Below, in pieces: positions 18,563-28,616 of a DNA stretch of 64,000 nt (its first letter is position 1; each line of letters opens with the position of its first letter). A model generated the notes under the pieces. The model saw only the letters and a program-made list of their open reading frames with translations. It ran no database searches and was not told the DNA's origin. The DNA is from an uncultured Campylobacterota bacterium (GTDB lineage: Bacteria; Campylobacterota; Campylobacteria; Campylobacterales; Sulfurovaceae): NCBI GenBank assembly GCA_937141405.1, contig CAKZQQ010000008.1, forward strand, positions 49,856-113,855, read 5' to 3'. Position numbers and translations under genes: made by a program.

Positions 18563-19197
18563 TAAATAGTACAACAATCACAAAGACCATCAAAGACATT
18601 ATGAGTCCAAGTGTTATCGGATTTACTCTAAAAGTAGCTTTTTTATCACTTCTTATTACGCTACTCATTATGTGGTTTACTCATGGGCTCCTAGAGTCAT
18701 TTCTTGCCTCTTATCTCACATGGATACCATGGGATTTTCTCAAATCTGCAGTTGCAAATCTCGGCATTATTCTCACAGGATATGTCATATTTATTGCTGC
18801 AATCTCTATCTTCACTTCGCTTTTGTCAGATAAACTATTAATAAAAATAGCGAAAAAACACTATAGCGATGTAGAGCAAGCGGGCGAACCAAAGATATCG
18901 CAAACACTTTGGGTCAATATAAAAGCTACACTTCTCTTTTTGCTACTTTTTATTATCGCTCTTCCGTTTTTATTTATCCCGATCTTAGGGCAAATCGTGA
19001 TGCTCTTTTTGTGGTCCATCATGCTCAAAGAGCCGACAGAACACGACATCAATACACTTTTTGGCACACACAAAACAAAATCAAGTAGAACCATCTCGCT
19101 TCTAGCTTCACTCTTTAACTATATACCACTACTTAATATCTTTGCATCCGTATTTGCACAGATACTCTTTTTGCACGATATGATGCAAAAGAAATAA
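18559..19197 (+). CDS. EI24-domain membrane protein
   Basis: 212-aa protein with four to six hydrophobic segments and LYTW-like loops; LWVNIKATLLFLLLFIIALPFLFIPILGQ and the C-terminal SLFNYIPLLNIFASVFAQILFLHDM fit the EI24/CysZ-like group. Role unknown; CysZ relatives move sulfate, but nothing here supports that. Translationally coupled to the carbonic anhydrase-like gene and convergent with the next gene. Confidence 0.65.
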   Translation: MINSTTITKTIKDIMSPSVIGFTLKVAFLSLLITLLIMWFTHGLLESFLASYLTWIPWDFLKSAVANLGIILTGYVIFIAAISIFTSLLSDKLLIKIAKKHYSDVEQAGEPKISQTLWVNIKATLLFLLLFIIALPFLFIPILGQIVMLFLWSIMLKEPTEHDINTLFGTHKTKSSRTISLLASLFNYIPLLNIFASVFAQILFLHDMMQKK

Positions 19198-19198
19198 T

Positions 19199-20098
19199 TC
19201 AATAAACAAAGGTTGACAAAATCGGCAAGTGATCACTGCCTAAATCTTTACCGGTTGTAATTTGTTCACTAATAAAACCGGACGATAAGATATGATCTAT
19301 CGGTAACCAAACCGGGGCAATAGGCGTATCAACTTTTATACTCCATCTAATGCCACTTATTACCCTTGATTGAGATGCCTTTGCTATGCGGTCAACTGCA
19401 TGACTCCAAGGAGCTGCATTAAAATCACCTGCTACAATAATCGGCCCTTTTATCTTCTCTAATTCTTTTGAGAGAGTAGTGATTTGATTATATTGGTCAT
19501 ATGGATATGGCCAATGCAAGTGTAAAGAAACTAATGAAAATTTTTTATTGCCGGCATCTATCTCTCGCCAAACCAAACCTTGTCCTTTGACACAACCGCC
19601 ATTGCCGGTAAATGGATATTTTGAAAGTATCATCTCTCCACCGACTGTAGCAAATTCACAATAAGCTTGATAAGGATATTTATCTCTTAACTCTTCTAAT
19701 TTAGCTTTATGAGCATGGGTAACTTCTTGAAAAGTTGCTATATCAATAGATTTTTTTAGTAAACAATCCTGAACTTTATCAAGATTTTTATTTCTAAAAT
19801 TAAGATTAAATTGCATCATCGTTATATGTTCTTCAACAACTACGCTAGGTATACTATCAAACCTCTGTATAAGAGTGTATAAATAAACAAAAATGGATAA
19901 GATTATAAAAGCTATAATATATCGCATTTTGCTTCGTAGCATAAAAAACAATAGTACCAAAAGAGACGCCAATATGATTAAAAAATGCACTCTAAAATGA
20001 GCCAAAGAATCAAAGAATGGATGTATAGTATTTAAAAATCCCAACAAGACCACTAATGTAGAGCTAAATATGAGAACATAGATCAATCTAATGAACAT
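19199..20098 (-). CDS. endonuclease/exonuclease/phosphatase-family membrane protein
   Basis: 299 aa. Three hydrophobic segments occupy roughly residues 1-85, then an EEP catalytic domain: MMQFNLNFRNKN, IDIATFQEVTHAH (catalytic Glu), VAGDFNAAPWSH (Asp/Asn pair) and GSDHLPILSTFVY (terminal Asp-His). The domain faces the periplasm if the helices are ordinary anchors. Substrate may be DNA, a lipid or a phosphoester. Overlaps the upstream exonuclease gene by 11 bp. Confidence 0.8.
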   Translation of the reverse strand: MFIRLIYVLIFSSTLVVLLGFLNTIHPFFDSLAHFRVHFLIILASLLVLLFFMLRSKMRYIIAFIILSIFVYLYTLIQRFDSIPSVVVEEHITMMQFNLNFRNKNLDKVQDCLLKKSIDIATFQEVTHAHKAKLEELRDKYPYQAYCEFATVGGEMILSKYPFTGNGGCVKGQGLVWREIDAGNKKFSLVSLHLHWPYPYDQYNQITTLSKELEKIKGPIIVAGDFNAAPWSHAVDRIAKASQSRVISGIRWSIKVDTPIAPVWLPIDHILSSGFISEQITTGKDLGSDHLPILSTFVY

Positions 20099-20882
20099 TT
20101 TTAGTCTTTTTCTTACTTCTTGTCTTCTTACTCGAAGTTGAAAATTGGATCAAATCGTCGCTCGTCTTAACATACTCAGGGATATTTTCAAAACTTTTCT
20201 TTAGCACATAAAAAGCTGAGAGTGCATCACTATATGCACGATGATGAATCGTCGTTGGGATATCAAGTGATTGGATCAGATAGGCAAGTCCATAACGCTC
20301 ACTCTCAAATGTCTTCTTTGCCAAATCCAAAGAACATACAGTCATATTGCCAAGCTCTCCAAGCCCATTTCTATACATAGAAGCAGATAAAAAGGTGGCA
20401 TCAAAACTTGCATTGTGTGCAACAAATATACTCTCACCCATAAACTCTTTGAGCATCAAAAGTGCCTCTTTCTGGGAGGGAGCACCTTTGAGATCGCTCG
20501 GCTCTATGCCTGTCACTTTTGTTATATAATCAGGCAAAAAAGCGCACTCTACAAAGGTTTCAAAACGATCTTTGATCTCTCCATCTTGTGCCAAAACCGC
20601 ACCTATCTCGATGACTTGTGATGTATGGGGTTTTGAGCCGTTTGTCTCGATATCAACGATACAATACAGATCGCTTTTATAGCCATTGAAATAGGGAGCA
20701 TAGCGGTATCCGTCATCGATAACATCGATAGGATAACCGGAAGCTTTAAGTAGATGATAGATAGTATCACTCCGCTCAAAAAGGGTTGTGTATTTGTAAA
20801 CTATAGTATCAAAGCGCTCTTTATCTATGATTCCATCATTTTTCCTAAAGGCTCTCGTGAGCCCCTCAAAGACTTTTTGCAT
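20088..20882 (-). CDS. DnaQ-like 3'-5' exonuclease
   Basis: 264-aa DEDDh exonuclease. ExoI YCIVDIETNGSKPH (Asp, Glu), ExoII FVAHNASFDATFL (Asp), ExoIII HHRAYSDALSAFYVL (His, Asp). The region before ExoI (about 70 residues) is an additional helical domain. It resembles the stand-alone epsilon-like exonucleases of Campylobacterota. The C-terminus is Lys-rich (SSKKTRSKKKTK). The start overlaps the end of trpF (20866-20882). Confidence 0.85.
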   Translation of the reverse strand: MQKVFEGLTRAFRKNDGIIDKERFDTIVYKYTTLFERSDTIYHLLKASGYPIDVIDDGYRYAPYFNGYKSDLYCIVDIETNGSKPHTSQVIEIGAVLAQDGEIKDRFETFVECAFLPDYITKVTGIEPSDLKGAPSQKEALLMLKEFMGESIFVAHNASFDATFLSASMYRNGLGELGNMTVCSLDLAKKTFESERYGLAYLIQSLDIPTTIHHRAYSDALSAFYVLKKSFENIPEYVKTSDDLIQFSTSSKKTRSKKKTKNVH

Positions 20883-21459
20883 TGGCTATAAACGCCTCTA
20901 TCTTTTGATGATCTTTGATTCCTTTTTCTTTCTCAACACTTGAGCTTACATCAACACCGTAAAATCCATACTCTTTAAGCTCGCTCAGATTCTCAGCACT
21001 CAATCCACCTGCTAAGATGATGCGAGAGCAATCAACACCCTCAAACCACTCAAGCGCGACTCTTTTACCCTCACCACCGTAACTCTCCACAAAAGCATCA
21101 ACAAGTATATATTCATCTTGGTATTTGAGGATATCCTCTTTTGATGTTGTACGCACTACTCTAAGATAAGGAGTTTTAAGCTGATTAAAAAAATCATCTT
21201 CGGGCTCAAAATGAATCTGTGCGATATCTATACAAACCTCATTACATATTGTATCAACACTTTTGGCATCCATATTGACAAAAAGTCCAACTATCTTTAC
21301 AAACGGGGGTAGTTTTTCGATAATTGCTTTGGCTTTTTTTGGCTCTATAAATCGAGGTGATTTTTCATAAAAGACAAATCCAAGTGCGTCTGCACCTGCA
21401 TTACATGCCGCTAATGCATCCTCAATATTTGTAATCCCACATATTTTGATTCGTGCCAA
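20866..21459 (-). CDS. trpF: phosphoribosylanthranilate isomerase
   Basis: 197-aa TIM-barrel. MARIKICGITNIEDALAA carries the catalytic Cys, DALGFVFYEKSPRFI follows, and the catalytic Asp is in ILVDAFVESYGGEG. It performs the third step of tryptophan synthesis. No other trp gene is nearby. It follows rpe by one base, an operon of two sugar-phosphate TIM-barrels. Confidence 0.95.
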   Translation of the reverse strand: MARIKICGITNIEDALAACNAGADALGFVFYEKSPRFIEPKKAKAIIEKLPPFVKIVGLFVNMDAKSVDTICNEVCIDIAQIHFEPEDDFFNQLKTPYLRVVRTTSKEDILKYQDEYILVDAFVESYGGEGKRVALEWFEGVDCSRIILAGGLSAENLSELKEYGFYGVDVSSSVEKEKGIKDHQKIEAFIANAKSL

Positions 21460-21460
21460 T

Positions 21461-22105
21461 CTAAACCTTTAATGACTCGATTGCATATTTGACACCCTTA
21501 GGATTATTGTAAACATAGGAGCCCGCAACAACGACATCAACGCCTGCATCTCTAAGAGTCGTTACATTTTCATCATTAACCCCGCCATCAATCTCTATAA
21601 GACAATTTGGGTTTCTCTTTTCGATAAGTGTTTTAAGTTTTTTTGCTTTTTCGATAACAGAAGGGATAAAGCTCTGTCCTCCAAAGCCTGGATTGACACT
21701 CATAAGCAATACCATATCGATATCTTCAAGTAAAAACTCTACTGCTTCAGGGGGCGTGTGTGGATTGAGTACAAGTGCAGGAGAGATACCCAAAGCTCGA
21801 ATCTTTTGGATGAGTCTATGCGGGTGCTTCTCTTCTTCTATGTGAAAAGAGATATATTTTGGTTTTAAAGGTGCAAAAAGATCAACAAAAAAGGTATTAT
21901 TTTCTACCATCAAGTGGATATCAAGCGGTTTGGATGCAGCTTTTGCCGCAGCGCTCACAACGGCAGGCCCTATGGTGAGATTTGGCACAAAATGACCATC
22001 CATGACATCGATGTGTACAAAATCGCAACCGCCTTCGCATATTGCTTTTACATCTTTTTCTAAATTACCGAAATCTGCAGATAATATACTTGGAGCTACC
22101 AACAT
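21461..22105 (-). CDS. rpe: ribulose-phosphate 3-epimerase
   Basis: 214-aa TIM-barrel of the pentose phosphate/Calvin pathways. MLVAPSILSADFGNLE, HIDVMDGHFVPNLTIGP, VLLMSVNPGFGGQSFIP and IEIDGGVNDEN contain the metal His/Asp ligands and both catalytic Asp. The frame is open to 22231, but the family start is clearly the ATG at 22105; the upstream part overlaps the divergent rpmB promoter. Confidence 0.95.
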   Translation of the reverse strand: MLVAPSILSADFGNLEKDVKAICEGGCDFVHIDVMDGHFVPNLTIGPAVVSAAAKAASKPLDIHLMVENNTFFVDLFAPLKPKYISFHIEEEKHPHRLIQKIRALGISPALVLNPHTPPEAVEFLLEDIDMVLLMSVNPGFGGQSFIPSVIEKAKKLKTLIEKRNPNCLIEIDGGVNDENVTTLRDAGVDVVVAGSYVYNNPKGVKYAIESLKV

Positions 22106-22257
22106 ATACGCACCTTTTTTTGGTTGTATTATAACATAAATAGCAATTATGTTTAAGCAATCTTTAGGAAACCTTGGATATAATCGCACACAAAATTGAT
22201 ATTTCTCTCTCATAGTTAGAGACAATTTCATAGAAATTATAGACTAAAGGCAAGATC

Positions 22258-22467
22258 ATGGCACAGAGATGTTCAGTAACCGGTAAAGGCCCGATGAGCG
22301 GGAACAATGTTTCACATGCAAACAACAAAACAAAAAGAAGACAACTTCCTAACCTTAGAACTCTAAGAATTAAAAATGAAGATGGCACTACTCAAAAAAT
22401 CAAAGTAGCTGCTTCAACGCTCAGAACGATGAAAAAGAGAGCTCAAAAAGAGACAGAGCAAGCGTAA
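22258..22467 (+). CDS. rpmB: 50S ribosomal protein L28
   Basis: 69-aa basic protein, [27 protein letters not shown] and [16 protein letters not shown] core, typical L28. It lacks a complete set of zinc-binding Cys (only Cys5 is present), so it is a C-minus type. SD AAGG precedes the ATG. It stands alone, followed by argJ. Confidence 0.95.
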   Translation: MAQRCSVTGKGPMSGNNVSHANNKTKRRQLPNLRTLRIKNEDGTTQKIKVAASTLRTMKKRAQKETEQA

Positions 22468-22517
22468 CACTTTAGATAGAGCCAAGCTCTATCTCTATTC
22501 TTATTTTAGGACACCCA

Positions 22518-23729
22518 ATGTTCCAAATAATTTCCCTTAAAAATGGTATAGACAATGTTCAAGGTTTTTTTACCGATAGTGTAAATGTTGGTATGCGCAC
22601 AAACCCTGCAAATTCTGGACCATCAGATATCGACGGTGATGTGGCGTTCATTCGCAGTGAATCCTTATGTGATGTGAGCGCCGTGTTTACAAAAAACAGA
22701 TTTCAAGCAGCACCAATCAAGCACTTTGGGCGATATAAGAAAGATTTTCAGACAAACTTCTTGCTTGTAAATGCAAAAAATGCAAATGCTATGACAGGCG
22801 AAGCTGGTATAGAAGATATCAATGAGATATTTAAAAGCCTAAGCAGCAAAATAGCAATCACAAATCCGATTATGAGCTCTACGGGCGTTATCGGCTACAA
22901 ACTCCCTAAAGAGAAGATAATAAGCGCTTTTGAACGCTTTGATTTTAACGGCAAAAATAGCCACAAAGCAGCAAGAGCTATCATGACGACCGATCGTTTT
23001 GCAAAGGAGATTTGTTTTAAAGTAACGCTTGAGAACGGTGAGTCTTTCCATATTGCAGCCATAGCAAAAGGTGCCGGCATGATCAACCCTGCTATGGCAA
23101 CGATGCTCTGCTTTATAGTAACGGATGCTGCCATCCCAAAAAATGATATGGACGCACTCCTTCAAGAGGCTACGGCAGATTCATTTAACAAGATATCTGT
23201 CGATGGTGATACCTCTACTAATGATAGTGCGATACTTTTAGCCAACAAAGCAAGTGGAGCTTATGATAGAGATGCTTTCAAAGAAGCGCTCAAAAAGATT
23301 ACTTTTGAATTAGCGATGATGATACTCCGCGATGGAGAAGGGGCGACAAAGGTTGTTGCTTTTGAAGTTATGGGCGCTAAAGATAATGCGCAGGCACAAA
23401 AAGCAGCCCTCAATCTAAGTAATTCACTTTTAGTAAAAACAGCGCTTTTTGGCGAAGATCCAAACTGGGGAAGAATCGCCTCAACTATAGGTGCAAGCGA
23501 GATAGAATGTGATGAAGAGAAGCTGAGTATCTATTATGATGATCTTTTGATATATTCAAGTACACAAAGAGAACTTGATAAGCAAAGAGAAGAGCAAGCC
23601 TATAAAATCATGAAACAAGAGAGCTTCAAAATCACTTGTAATCTTGGGATTGGAAACGGCAACTATACGGCTTATGGATGTGATTTAAGCTACGATTATG
23701 TCAAGATAAATGCCGAATATCGAACCTAG
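22518..23729 (+). CDS. argJ: bifunctional ornithine acetyltransferase / NAG synthase
   Basis: 403-aa ArgJ. The autoprocessing site KGAGMINPAMATMLCF gives the nucleophilic Thr, and DGDTSTNDS and GEDPNWGRIAST are family motifs. It cycles the acetyl group from N-acetylornithine to glutamate in arginine synthesis and self-cleaves into alpha and beta chains. Starts at ATG with AGGA upstream. Confidence 0.95.
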   Translation: MFQIISLKNGIDNVQGFFTDSVNVGMRTNPANSGPSDIDGDVAFIRSESLCDVSAVFTKNRFQAAPIKHFGRYKKDFQTNFLLVNAKNANAMTGEAGIEDINEIFKSLSSKIAITNPIMSSTGVIGYKLPKEKIISAFERFDFNGKNSHKAARAIMTTDRFAKEICFKVTLENGESFHIAAIAKGAGMINPAMATMLCFIVTDAAIPKNDMDALLQEATADSFNKISVDGDTSTNDSAILLANKASGAYDRDAFKEALKKITFELAMMILRDGEGATKVVAFEVMGAKDNAQAQKAALNLSNSLLVKTALFGEDPNWGRIASTIGASEIECDEEKLSIYYDDLLIYSSTQRELDKQREEQAYKIMKQESFKITCNLGIGNGNYTAYGCDLSYDYVKINAEYRT

Positions 23730-23777
23730 TATTAAACGCAAAAAAGATATAATAATAAAAAATTAAGGAGAACAAAT

Positions 23778-24002
23778 ATGCTACAAGAGTATAGAGATGA
23801 GATAACTGCACTCAAAACAACAAATGCACATTTTGCAAAAATTTTTGAAAGACACAATGAATTAGATCAAAAAGCAAAAGATGCCGATGAGGGGAGAGCT
23901 CATCTATCTGATATAGAGCTTGAGAGTATTAAAAAAGAGAAGCTTTTACTTAAAGATGAAGCTTTAAAGCTGATTCTTGAATATAAAAAAACACAAGCAT
24001 AA
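23778..24002 (+). CDS. DUF465/YdcH-family protein
   Basis: 74-aa helical protein, HFAKIFERHNELDQKAKDAD and KEKLLLKDEALKLILEY, matching the YdcH/DUF465 family of short two-helix proteins of unknown function. Strong SD AAGGAG 8 bases before the ATG. Followed by a hairpin and the DEAD helicase gene. Confidence 0.8.
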   Translation: MLQEYRDEITALKTTNAHFAKIFERHNELDQKAKDADEGRAHLSDIELESIKKEKLLLKDEALKLILEYKKTQA

Positions 24003-24009
24003 TTCTTCT

Positions 24010-24023
24010 CCCGCTCCTGCGGG
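24010..24023 (+). terminator. GC hairpin between ydcH-like gene and helicase gene
   Basis: CCCGC-TCCT-GCGGG is a perfect 5-bp stem with a 4-base loop, eight bases after the upstream stop. No U-run follows, so it is more likely an attenuator or RNA-stability hairpin than a strong terminator. It lies within the first codons of the longer TTG-started helicase frame, an argument against that start. Confidence 0.45.
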
Positions 24024-24042
24024 ATCGTCTTCCACTAAACAT

Positions 24043-25377
24043 ATGAATCTATTTTCTACAATTGATGGATTAAAACCCTATATTTTACAAGCTTTAGATG
24101 ATTTGCATTTTAAGAGTATGACTCCTATCCAAGAGTTAAGCATACGAGAGATACTTCAAGATAAAGATATCATAGCTAAAGCAAAAACGGGATCTGGCAA
24201 AACTCTTGCTTTTATCATCCCGACACTCAATAAGATAGATATCTCAGAAAGAGTCCCCCAAGCGCTCATCATAGTGCCGACAAGAGAGCTCTGTATGCAG
24301 ATTGTTGCTGTTGCAAGAGAGATGACAAAATATAGCGAAAACTTTAAAATCGTCTCATTATATGGAGGAGTAAAACTCTATGAGCAAACCACATATATGC
24401 AAAGTGGTACTCATATAATCGTAGCAACTCCCGGCAGGCTTAAAGATCATCTCGATAGAGGCAATGTCGATCTATCACTTATCAAAACGCTCATCTTAGA
24501 TGAGGCAGATAAAATGCTTGATATGGGTTTTTATGATGAGATTGTATCGCTTATCAAAAGATTAGAGAAAAGAAGACAAACACTGCTTTTTTCTGCTACT
24601 CTACCGGAAAAAGTGCTAAAGCTTGCCGATACTATCCTAAAAGATCCTCTCTTGCTTGCCGTTGATACCGCTCAAGAAAATATACAAGAATCCTTTATGG
24701 TATCGAGTAATTTAAAAGAGGATATTCTTAAAGTTATACTCTACAAAAGTCCCTCCAAGGCGATACTTTTTTGCAATACAAAAGAGGAGACATATGAGAT
24801 AGAAGAGCTACTCAAAACACATAACATATCATGTGCTCTTTTAAACGGTGATCTTGATCAGATAAGTAGAAACGAAGCCTTAATACAACTTGCGAACGGC
24901 TCTGCGAGAATTCTTGTTGCAACAGATATAGCCTCAAGAGGACTTGATGTAGATGATATCGATATGGTTTTAAACTATAAATTACCCGATAAAAAAGAGG
25001 TATACACACATCGGATAGGAAGATCCGCAAGAGCAGAAAAATCAGGAGAAGCGATATCACTATTTTTCAAATCACAAAAAGCATTTTTTGAACTCCTATC
25101 AGAAAATCATAGTGAACTTAAAATTGACGGTAATAAATTTGCATCAAAATTACCAAGTGCAAACAAAACTTTTGTCATCAGTGCCGGGAAAAGAGATAAA
25201 ATGAGCCCAAAAGATATCTTGGGTGCTCTGATAAAAGATATCGGAATCACATATGAGCATATCGGCGATATAACGATACATGAGCATAGATCCTATGTTG
25301 CTATTAAAAATGGTATAAAAATTTCTCACGGTAATCTCAAGATAAAAGGGAAAAATAGAAAGATATGGACTATTTAG
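24043..25377 (+). CDS. DEAD-box RNA helicase
   Basis: About 444 aa. Q motif, Walker A AKTGSGKTLAF, PTRELCMQ, TPGRLKDHL, DEADKMLDMGF (DEAD), SAT, ATDIASRGLDVD and HRIGRSARA are in order; the C-terminal DbpA-like RNA-binding domain (PKDILGALIKDIGITYEHIGDI) suggests a CsdA/DbpA-type ribosome-assembly or cold-shock helicase. The frame is open from TTG 23977, but the ATG at 24043 (MNLFSTIDGLKPYI) is the better start. Confidence 0.9.
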   Translation: MNLFSTIDGLKPYILQALDDLHFKSMTPIQELSIREILQDKDIIAKAKTGSGKTLAFIIPTLNKIDISERVPQALIIVPTRELCMQIVAVAREMTKYSENFKIVSLYGGVKLYEQTTYMQSGTHIIVATPGRLKDHLDRGNVDLSLIKTLILDEADKMLDMGFYDEIVSLIKRLEKRRQTLLFSATLPEKVLKLADTILKDPLLLAVDTAQENIQESFMVSSNLKEDILKVILYKSPSKAILFCNTKEETYEIEELLKTHNISCALLNGDLDQISRNEALIQLANGSARILVATDIASRGLDVDDIDMVLNYKLPDKKEVYTHRIGRSARAEKSGEAISLFFKSQKAFFELLSENHSELKIDGNKFASKLPSANKTFVISAGKRDKMSPKDILGALIKDIGITYEHIGDITIHEHRSYVAIKNGIKISHGNLKIKGKNRKIWTI

Positions 25378-25972
25378 TTTTTTGTCTCTTATAGAGGATA
25401 TACACTAGAGTGCAAATCCCCACAAAAACTAAAAGAGCGATCACTGCCGTATGGAGATATTTATCAATGAGTGCTTGGTTTGCTCCTAAGAAATAGCCTA
25501 GTAATACCAATACGATAAGCCATAAAAGTGCACCAAAAGATGTATAGAGAGAAAATCTAAAAAGATTCATCTTTGCAAGTCCGGCGGGAAAAGAGATATA
25601 TTGCCTTATGCCGGGGATTAGCCTGCCGTTAAAAGTCGATATCTCGCCGTGGTTTGCAAAAAAACTCTCCAATTTATAGAGACTCTCCGGTTTTAAAAAC
25701 ATATATTTACCAAATCTAAGCAAAAAAGATCGTCCAAAATGTAGGGCTAAGTAGTAATTAAAAAGAGCCCCTGTAAGTGAGCCTGAAACGCCCGCAAAAA
25801 GTGCAAGATAGATATTCATCTCACCCTTATAAGCTAGATATCCTGCCGGTATCATCACTATCTCGCTAGGGAAAGGGAAAAAACTACTCTCTAAAAACAT
25901 CAAAAAGAAGATACCAATATAGCCAAGTTCACCGATCTTATCGACCAACATAACGGCTATATCATGAAACAA
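25370..25972 (-). CDS. DedA-family membrane protein
   Basis: 200-aa protein with FLMFLESSFFPFPSEIVMIPAGYLA and NGRLIPGIRQYISFPAGLAKM, the two conserved DedA blocks, and four to five membrane segments. DedA/UbcA-type proteins recycle undecaprenyl phosphate or flip phospholipids and maintain membrane potential. Lies 8 bases after accA in the same direction. Overlaps the convergent helicase gene by 8 bp. Confidence 0.9.
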   Translation of the reverse strand: MFHDIAVMLVDKIGELGYIGIFFLMFLESSFFPFPSEIVMIPAGYLAYKGEMNIYLALFAGVSGSLTGALFNYYLALHFGRSFLLRFGKYMFLKPESLYKLESFFANHGEISTFNGRLIPGIRQYISFPAGLAKMNLFRFSLYTSFGALLWLIVLVLLGYFLGANQALIDKYLHTAVIALLVFVGICTLVYILYKRQKTK

Positions 25973-25980
25973 AGGGCTTC

Positions 25981-26916
25981 CTACTCAGCAAAAGCACCGA
26001 CTTTTGTCAATTTGTTGTATCTTTTTTCTAACATATCTTCTACGCTAAGTGCTCTTAACTCTCCAAGACTCTTCAAGTAATATGATTTGAGTGCGGATGC
26101 GGCACCCTCTTTGTCTCTATGCGCTCCGATAAGTGGTTCCTCTACAATATCATCTATCAGCCCGTAATTGATAAGATCTGAAGGGGTAATTTTGAGTGCT
26201 TTTGTTGCCTGCTCAACCTTTGCAGGATCATTCCAAAGGATTGCCGAACATCCCTCAGGTGAGATAACAGAGAAGACCGAATAACGCATCATAGCAAGTT
26301 TATCGGCAACACCTATAGCCAATGCTCCACCGCTTCCCCCCTCTCCGATAACGACAGAAACCATCGGTACAGCAATGCTTGTAAACTCAAAGAGATTTCT
26401 TGCAATTGCCTCGCTCTGCCCTCTCTCTTCAGCTCCAAGACCAGGATAAGCGCCCGGAGTGTCCACAAGCATAAGCACGGGAATATCAAATTTTTCAGCC
26501 AATCTAACAGCTCTTAGCGCTTTTCTATACCCTTCCGGATTTGGCATACCAAAATTTCTTTTTACTTTATTTTTTATACCTCTTCCCTTTTGCTCACCGA
26601 TAACCATAGTTTTTTGCTCACCGATATATCCTATATAGCAAACCATAGCAGGGTCATCTCTAAAAGCTCTATCACCATGAATTTCGTAAAAATCATCCAT
26701 AATAAGCCTGATATAATCGAGTGAATACGGTCGATCTTGATGCCGTGCTAACTGCAATTTTTGATAATCCGTGAGCACTTTAAAGCTTCGTTCAACCTCT
26801 TTATCTAAACTTTTTTGAGCTTTTGCTATCTCGCTTGCATTGCCTTTTGCTTTCGCAGAGTCTAGCTCTTCTTGAAGCATCTTAGTCTTTTGCTCAAAAT
26901 CTAAATAAGTTGTCAT
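25981..26916 (-). CDS. accA: acetyl-CoA carboxylase, carboxyltransferase alpha subunit
   Basis: 311-aa Acc[22 protein letters not shown] and [22 protein letters not shown], then [16 protein letters not shown], are hallmarks. It forms the transcarboxylase with AccD to make malonyl-CoA. The order acpP, fabF, accA on the minus strand is a fatty-acid operon. Confidence 0.95.
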   Translation of the reverse strand: MTTYLDFEQKTKMLQEELDSAKAKGNASEIAKAQKSLDKEVERSFKVLTDYQKLQLARHQDRPYSLDYIRLIMDDFYEIHGDRAFRDDPAMVCYIGYIGEQKTMVIGEQKGRGIKNKVKRNFGMPNPEGYRKALRAVRLAEKFDIPVLMLVDTPGAYPGLGAEERGQSEAIARNLFEFTSIAVPMVSVVIGEGGSGGALAIGVADKLAMMRYSVFSVISPEGCSAILWNDPAKVEQATKALKITPSDLINYGLIDDIVEEPLIGAHRDKEGAASALKSYYLKSLGELRALSVEDMLEKRYNKLTKVGAFAE

Positions 26917-26925
26917 GTATACACC

Positions 26926-28137
26926 TTATACTTTACCAAAAAGTATCACTCCATTAGTTCCGCCGAAACCAAATGAATTGCTCATTACTGTACTAATATC
27001 GGCTTTTCTTGCCTCATTGGGGATATAATCAAGATCACAATCGGGATCAACTGTCTCATAATTAATCGTAGGAGGCAAAATGGAGTCTCTTATTGCCATG
27101 AGTGAAATAACTGCTTCTATAGCACCTGCCGCACCGAGGCAATGCCCTATCTGCCCTTTTGTTGAACTAATCGGAGGTATATTCATACCGCTGAGTGCCT
27201 CTTTAATCGCTGCAGTCTCATTTTTGTCATTTGCAGGCGTGCTTGTGCCATGCGCATTAATATAGTCGATTTTTTCAACTTTTGCCATTTTTATAGCAGC
27301 TTTCATAGCTCTAGCAGGTCCATCTACAACAGGAGTCGTGATATGGTTTGCATCACCACTCTCGCCAAAACCTAATACCTCACCATATATATTAGCTCCC
27401 CTTGCGACGGCAAGATCATAATCCTCAAGGACTAATGCTCCTGCTCCCTCACCCATGACAAAACCATTTCTATCGGCGTCAAAAGGACGAGAAGATTTTA
27501 GAGGATTTTCATTGTTGGTGCTAAGTGCTTTCATTGACGCAAAACCACCTATCCCTACAGCGCAGATTGCCGATTCGGCACCAACAACCAGCATTCTATC
27601 AGCCCCACCAAGCATGATAGTCTTGGTTGCCTCGATGATAGCATGTGTTCCGGCAGCACACGCTGTGACACTTGAAACATTTGGACCTCTCAAACTATGC
27701 TCTATGGAGATAAATCCTCCGAGCATATTGACAAGTGAAGAGGGGATAAAAAATGGGGAGATTCTCTTTGGACCTCTCGCCTCACAAACTAAAGAGTTTT
27801 TTTCTATATTACCAAGACCGCCGATACCGGAAGCGCAAGAGATTCCGAAACGCTCAGAGTCAAACTCTTGAAGTTTTGCATCTTGTATAGCCTCTTTGGC
27901 TGCTTTAATTCCTAAATGTATAAATCTATCGGCTTTTTTTACATCTTTTGGATCCATGACGGTATTTGGATCAAAATCTACAACTTCAGCAGCAATTCTT
28001 ACTGATTGATTCGTAGCATCAAAGAGCTCTATCTCCCTTATACCACATTTCCCATCAACTATCGCCTTAAATGCACTCTCTTTATCGTGCCCAAGGCTGT
28101 TTATCATTCCCAAGCCTGTTATGACTACTCTTTTCAC
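26926..28137 (-). CDS. fabF: beta-ketoacyl-ACP synthase II
   Basis: About 403-aa condensing enzyme with the Cys-His-His triad: VTACAAGTHAIIEA (Cys), YINAHGTSTPANDKNE (His), GQIGHCLGAAGAIEA (His). It elongates acyl-ACP. I place the start at GTG 28137 (VKRVVITGLGM) because AAGGAG lies 5 bases upstream; the ATG at 28152 is part of the SD region itself. Confidence 0.95.
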   Translation of the reverse strand: MKRVVITGLGMINSLGHDKESAFKAIVDGKCGIREIELFDATNQSVRIAAEVVDFDPNTVMDPKDVKKADRFIHLGIKAAKEAIQDAKLQEFDSERFGISCASGIGGLGNIEKNSLVCEARGPKRISPFFIPSSLVNMLGGFISIEHSLRGPNVSSVTACAAGTHAIIEATKTIMLGGADRMLVVGAESAICAVGIGGFASMKALSTNNENPLKSSRPFDADRNGFVMGEGAGALVLEDYDLAVARGANIYGEVLGFGESGDANHITTPVVDGPARAMKAAIKMAKVEKIDYINAHGTSTPANDKNETAAIKEALSGMNIPPISSTKGQIGHCLGAAGAIEAVISLMAIRDSILPPTINYETVDPDCDLDYIPNEARKADISTVMSNSFGFGGTNGVILFGKV

Positions 28138-28213
28138 TTTGTCTCCTTGCATCAGTGTAGATTGAGCAAAACTAAAAGCTTAGTAAATCTCTTAATTTTA
28201 ATCAATATAAAGT

Positions 28214-28225
28214 CCCCCAAGGGGG
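28214..28225 (-). terminator. hairpin downstream of acpP
   Basis: CCCCC-AA-GGGGG just after the acpP stop. On the minus strand it is followed by ACTTTATATT, a weak U-rich tract. It could be a partial terminator giving more acpP than fabF message. Confidence 0.4.
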
Positions 28226-28234
28226 AATTATCAT

Positions 28235-28465
28235 TTATTTATTGTCTTCGATAAACTTTACAGCATCTGATACTGTTGCGATTTTCTCAGCTTGATCGTC
28301 TGGTATTTCAATATCAAATTTCTCTTCTAAAGCCATTACTAGCTCAACGACATCTAGGCTATCTGCCCCTAGGTCTTCTACGAATTTTGATTCTTCTTTT
28401 ACCTCATCCGGGCTCACATTTAGCTGCTCTACAACAACATCTTTTACCTCATCAAATAATGCCAT
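28235..28465 (-). CDS. acpP: acyl carrier protein
   Basis: 76-aa ACP with the phosphopantetheine site [21 protein letters not shown] (Ser in DSL). The start at 28465 ([15 protein letters not shown]) has AAGGAG 9 bases upstream; the frame extends to 28495 but that stretch is leader. Carrier for all fatty-acid intermediates; leads the acpP-fabF-accA cluster. Confidence 0.95.
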   Translation of the reverse strand: MALFDEVKDVVVEQLNVSPDEVKEESKFVEDLGADSLDVVELVMALEEKFDIEIPDDQAEKIATVSDAVKFIEDNK

Positions 28466-28616
28466 TGGTTTTTTCTCCTTACATTTTAATAGCACCCAAA
28501 TTATATCGAAAAAAAATCAAAAATCCACTTGGTTTAGAAAGAGTAGAGAGAAATAGAGTTATTTTGGCGTGAAAGCACCACCATGAACCCCCGCAGAGGA
28601 GGGTCTTGGAGAGAAA

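Noticed and set aside
23977..24042. TTG-started extension of the DEAD helicase
   Set aside because: It would translate through the GC hairpin and add a low-complexity stretch; the ATG at 24043 is normal for the family.
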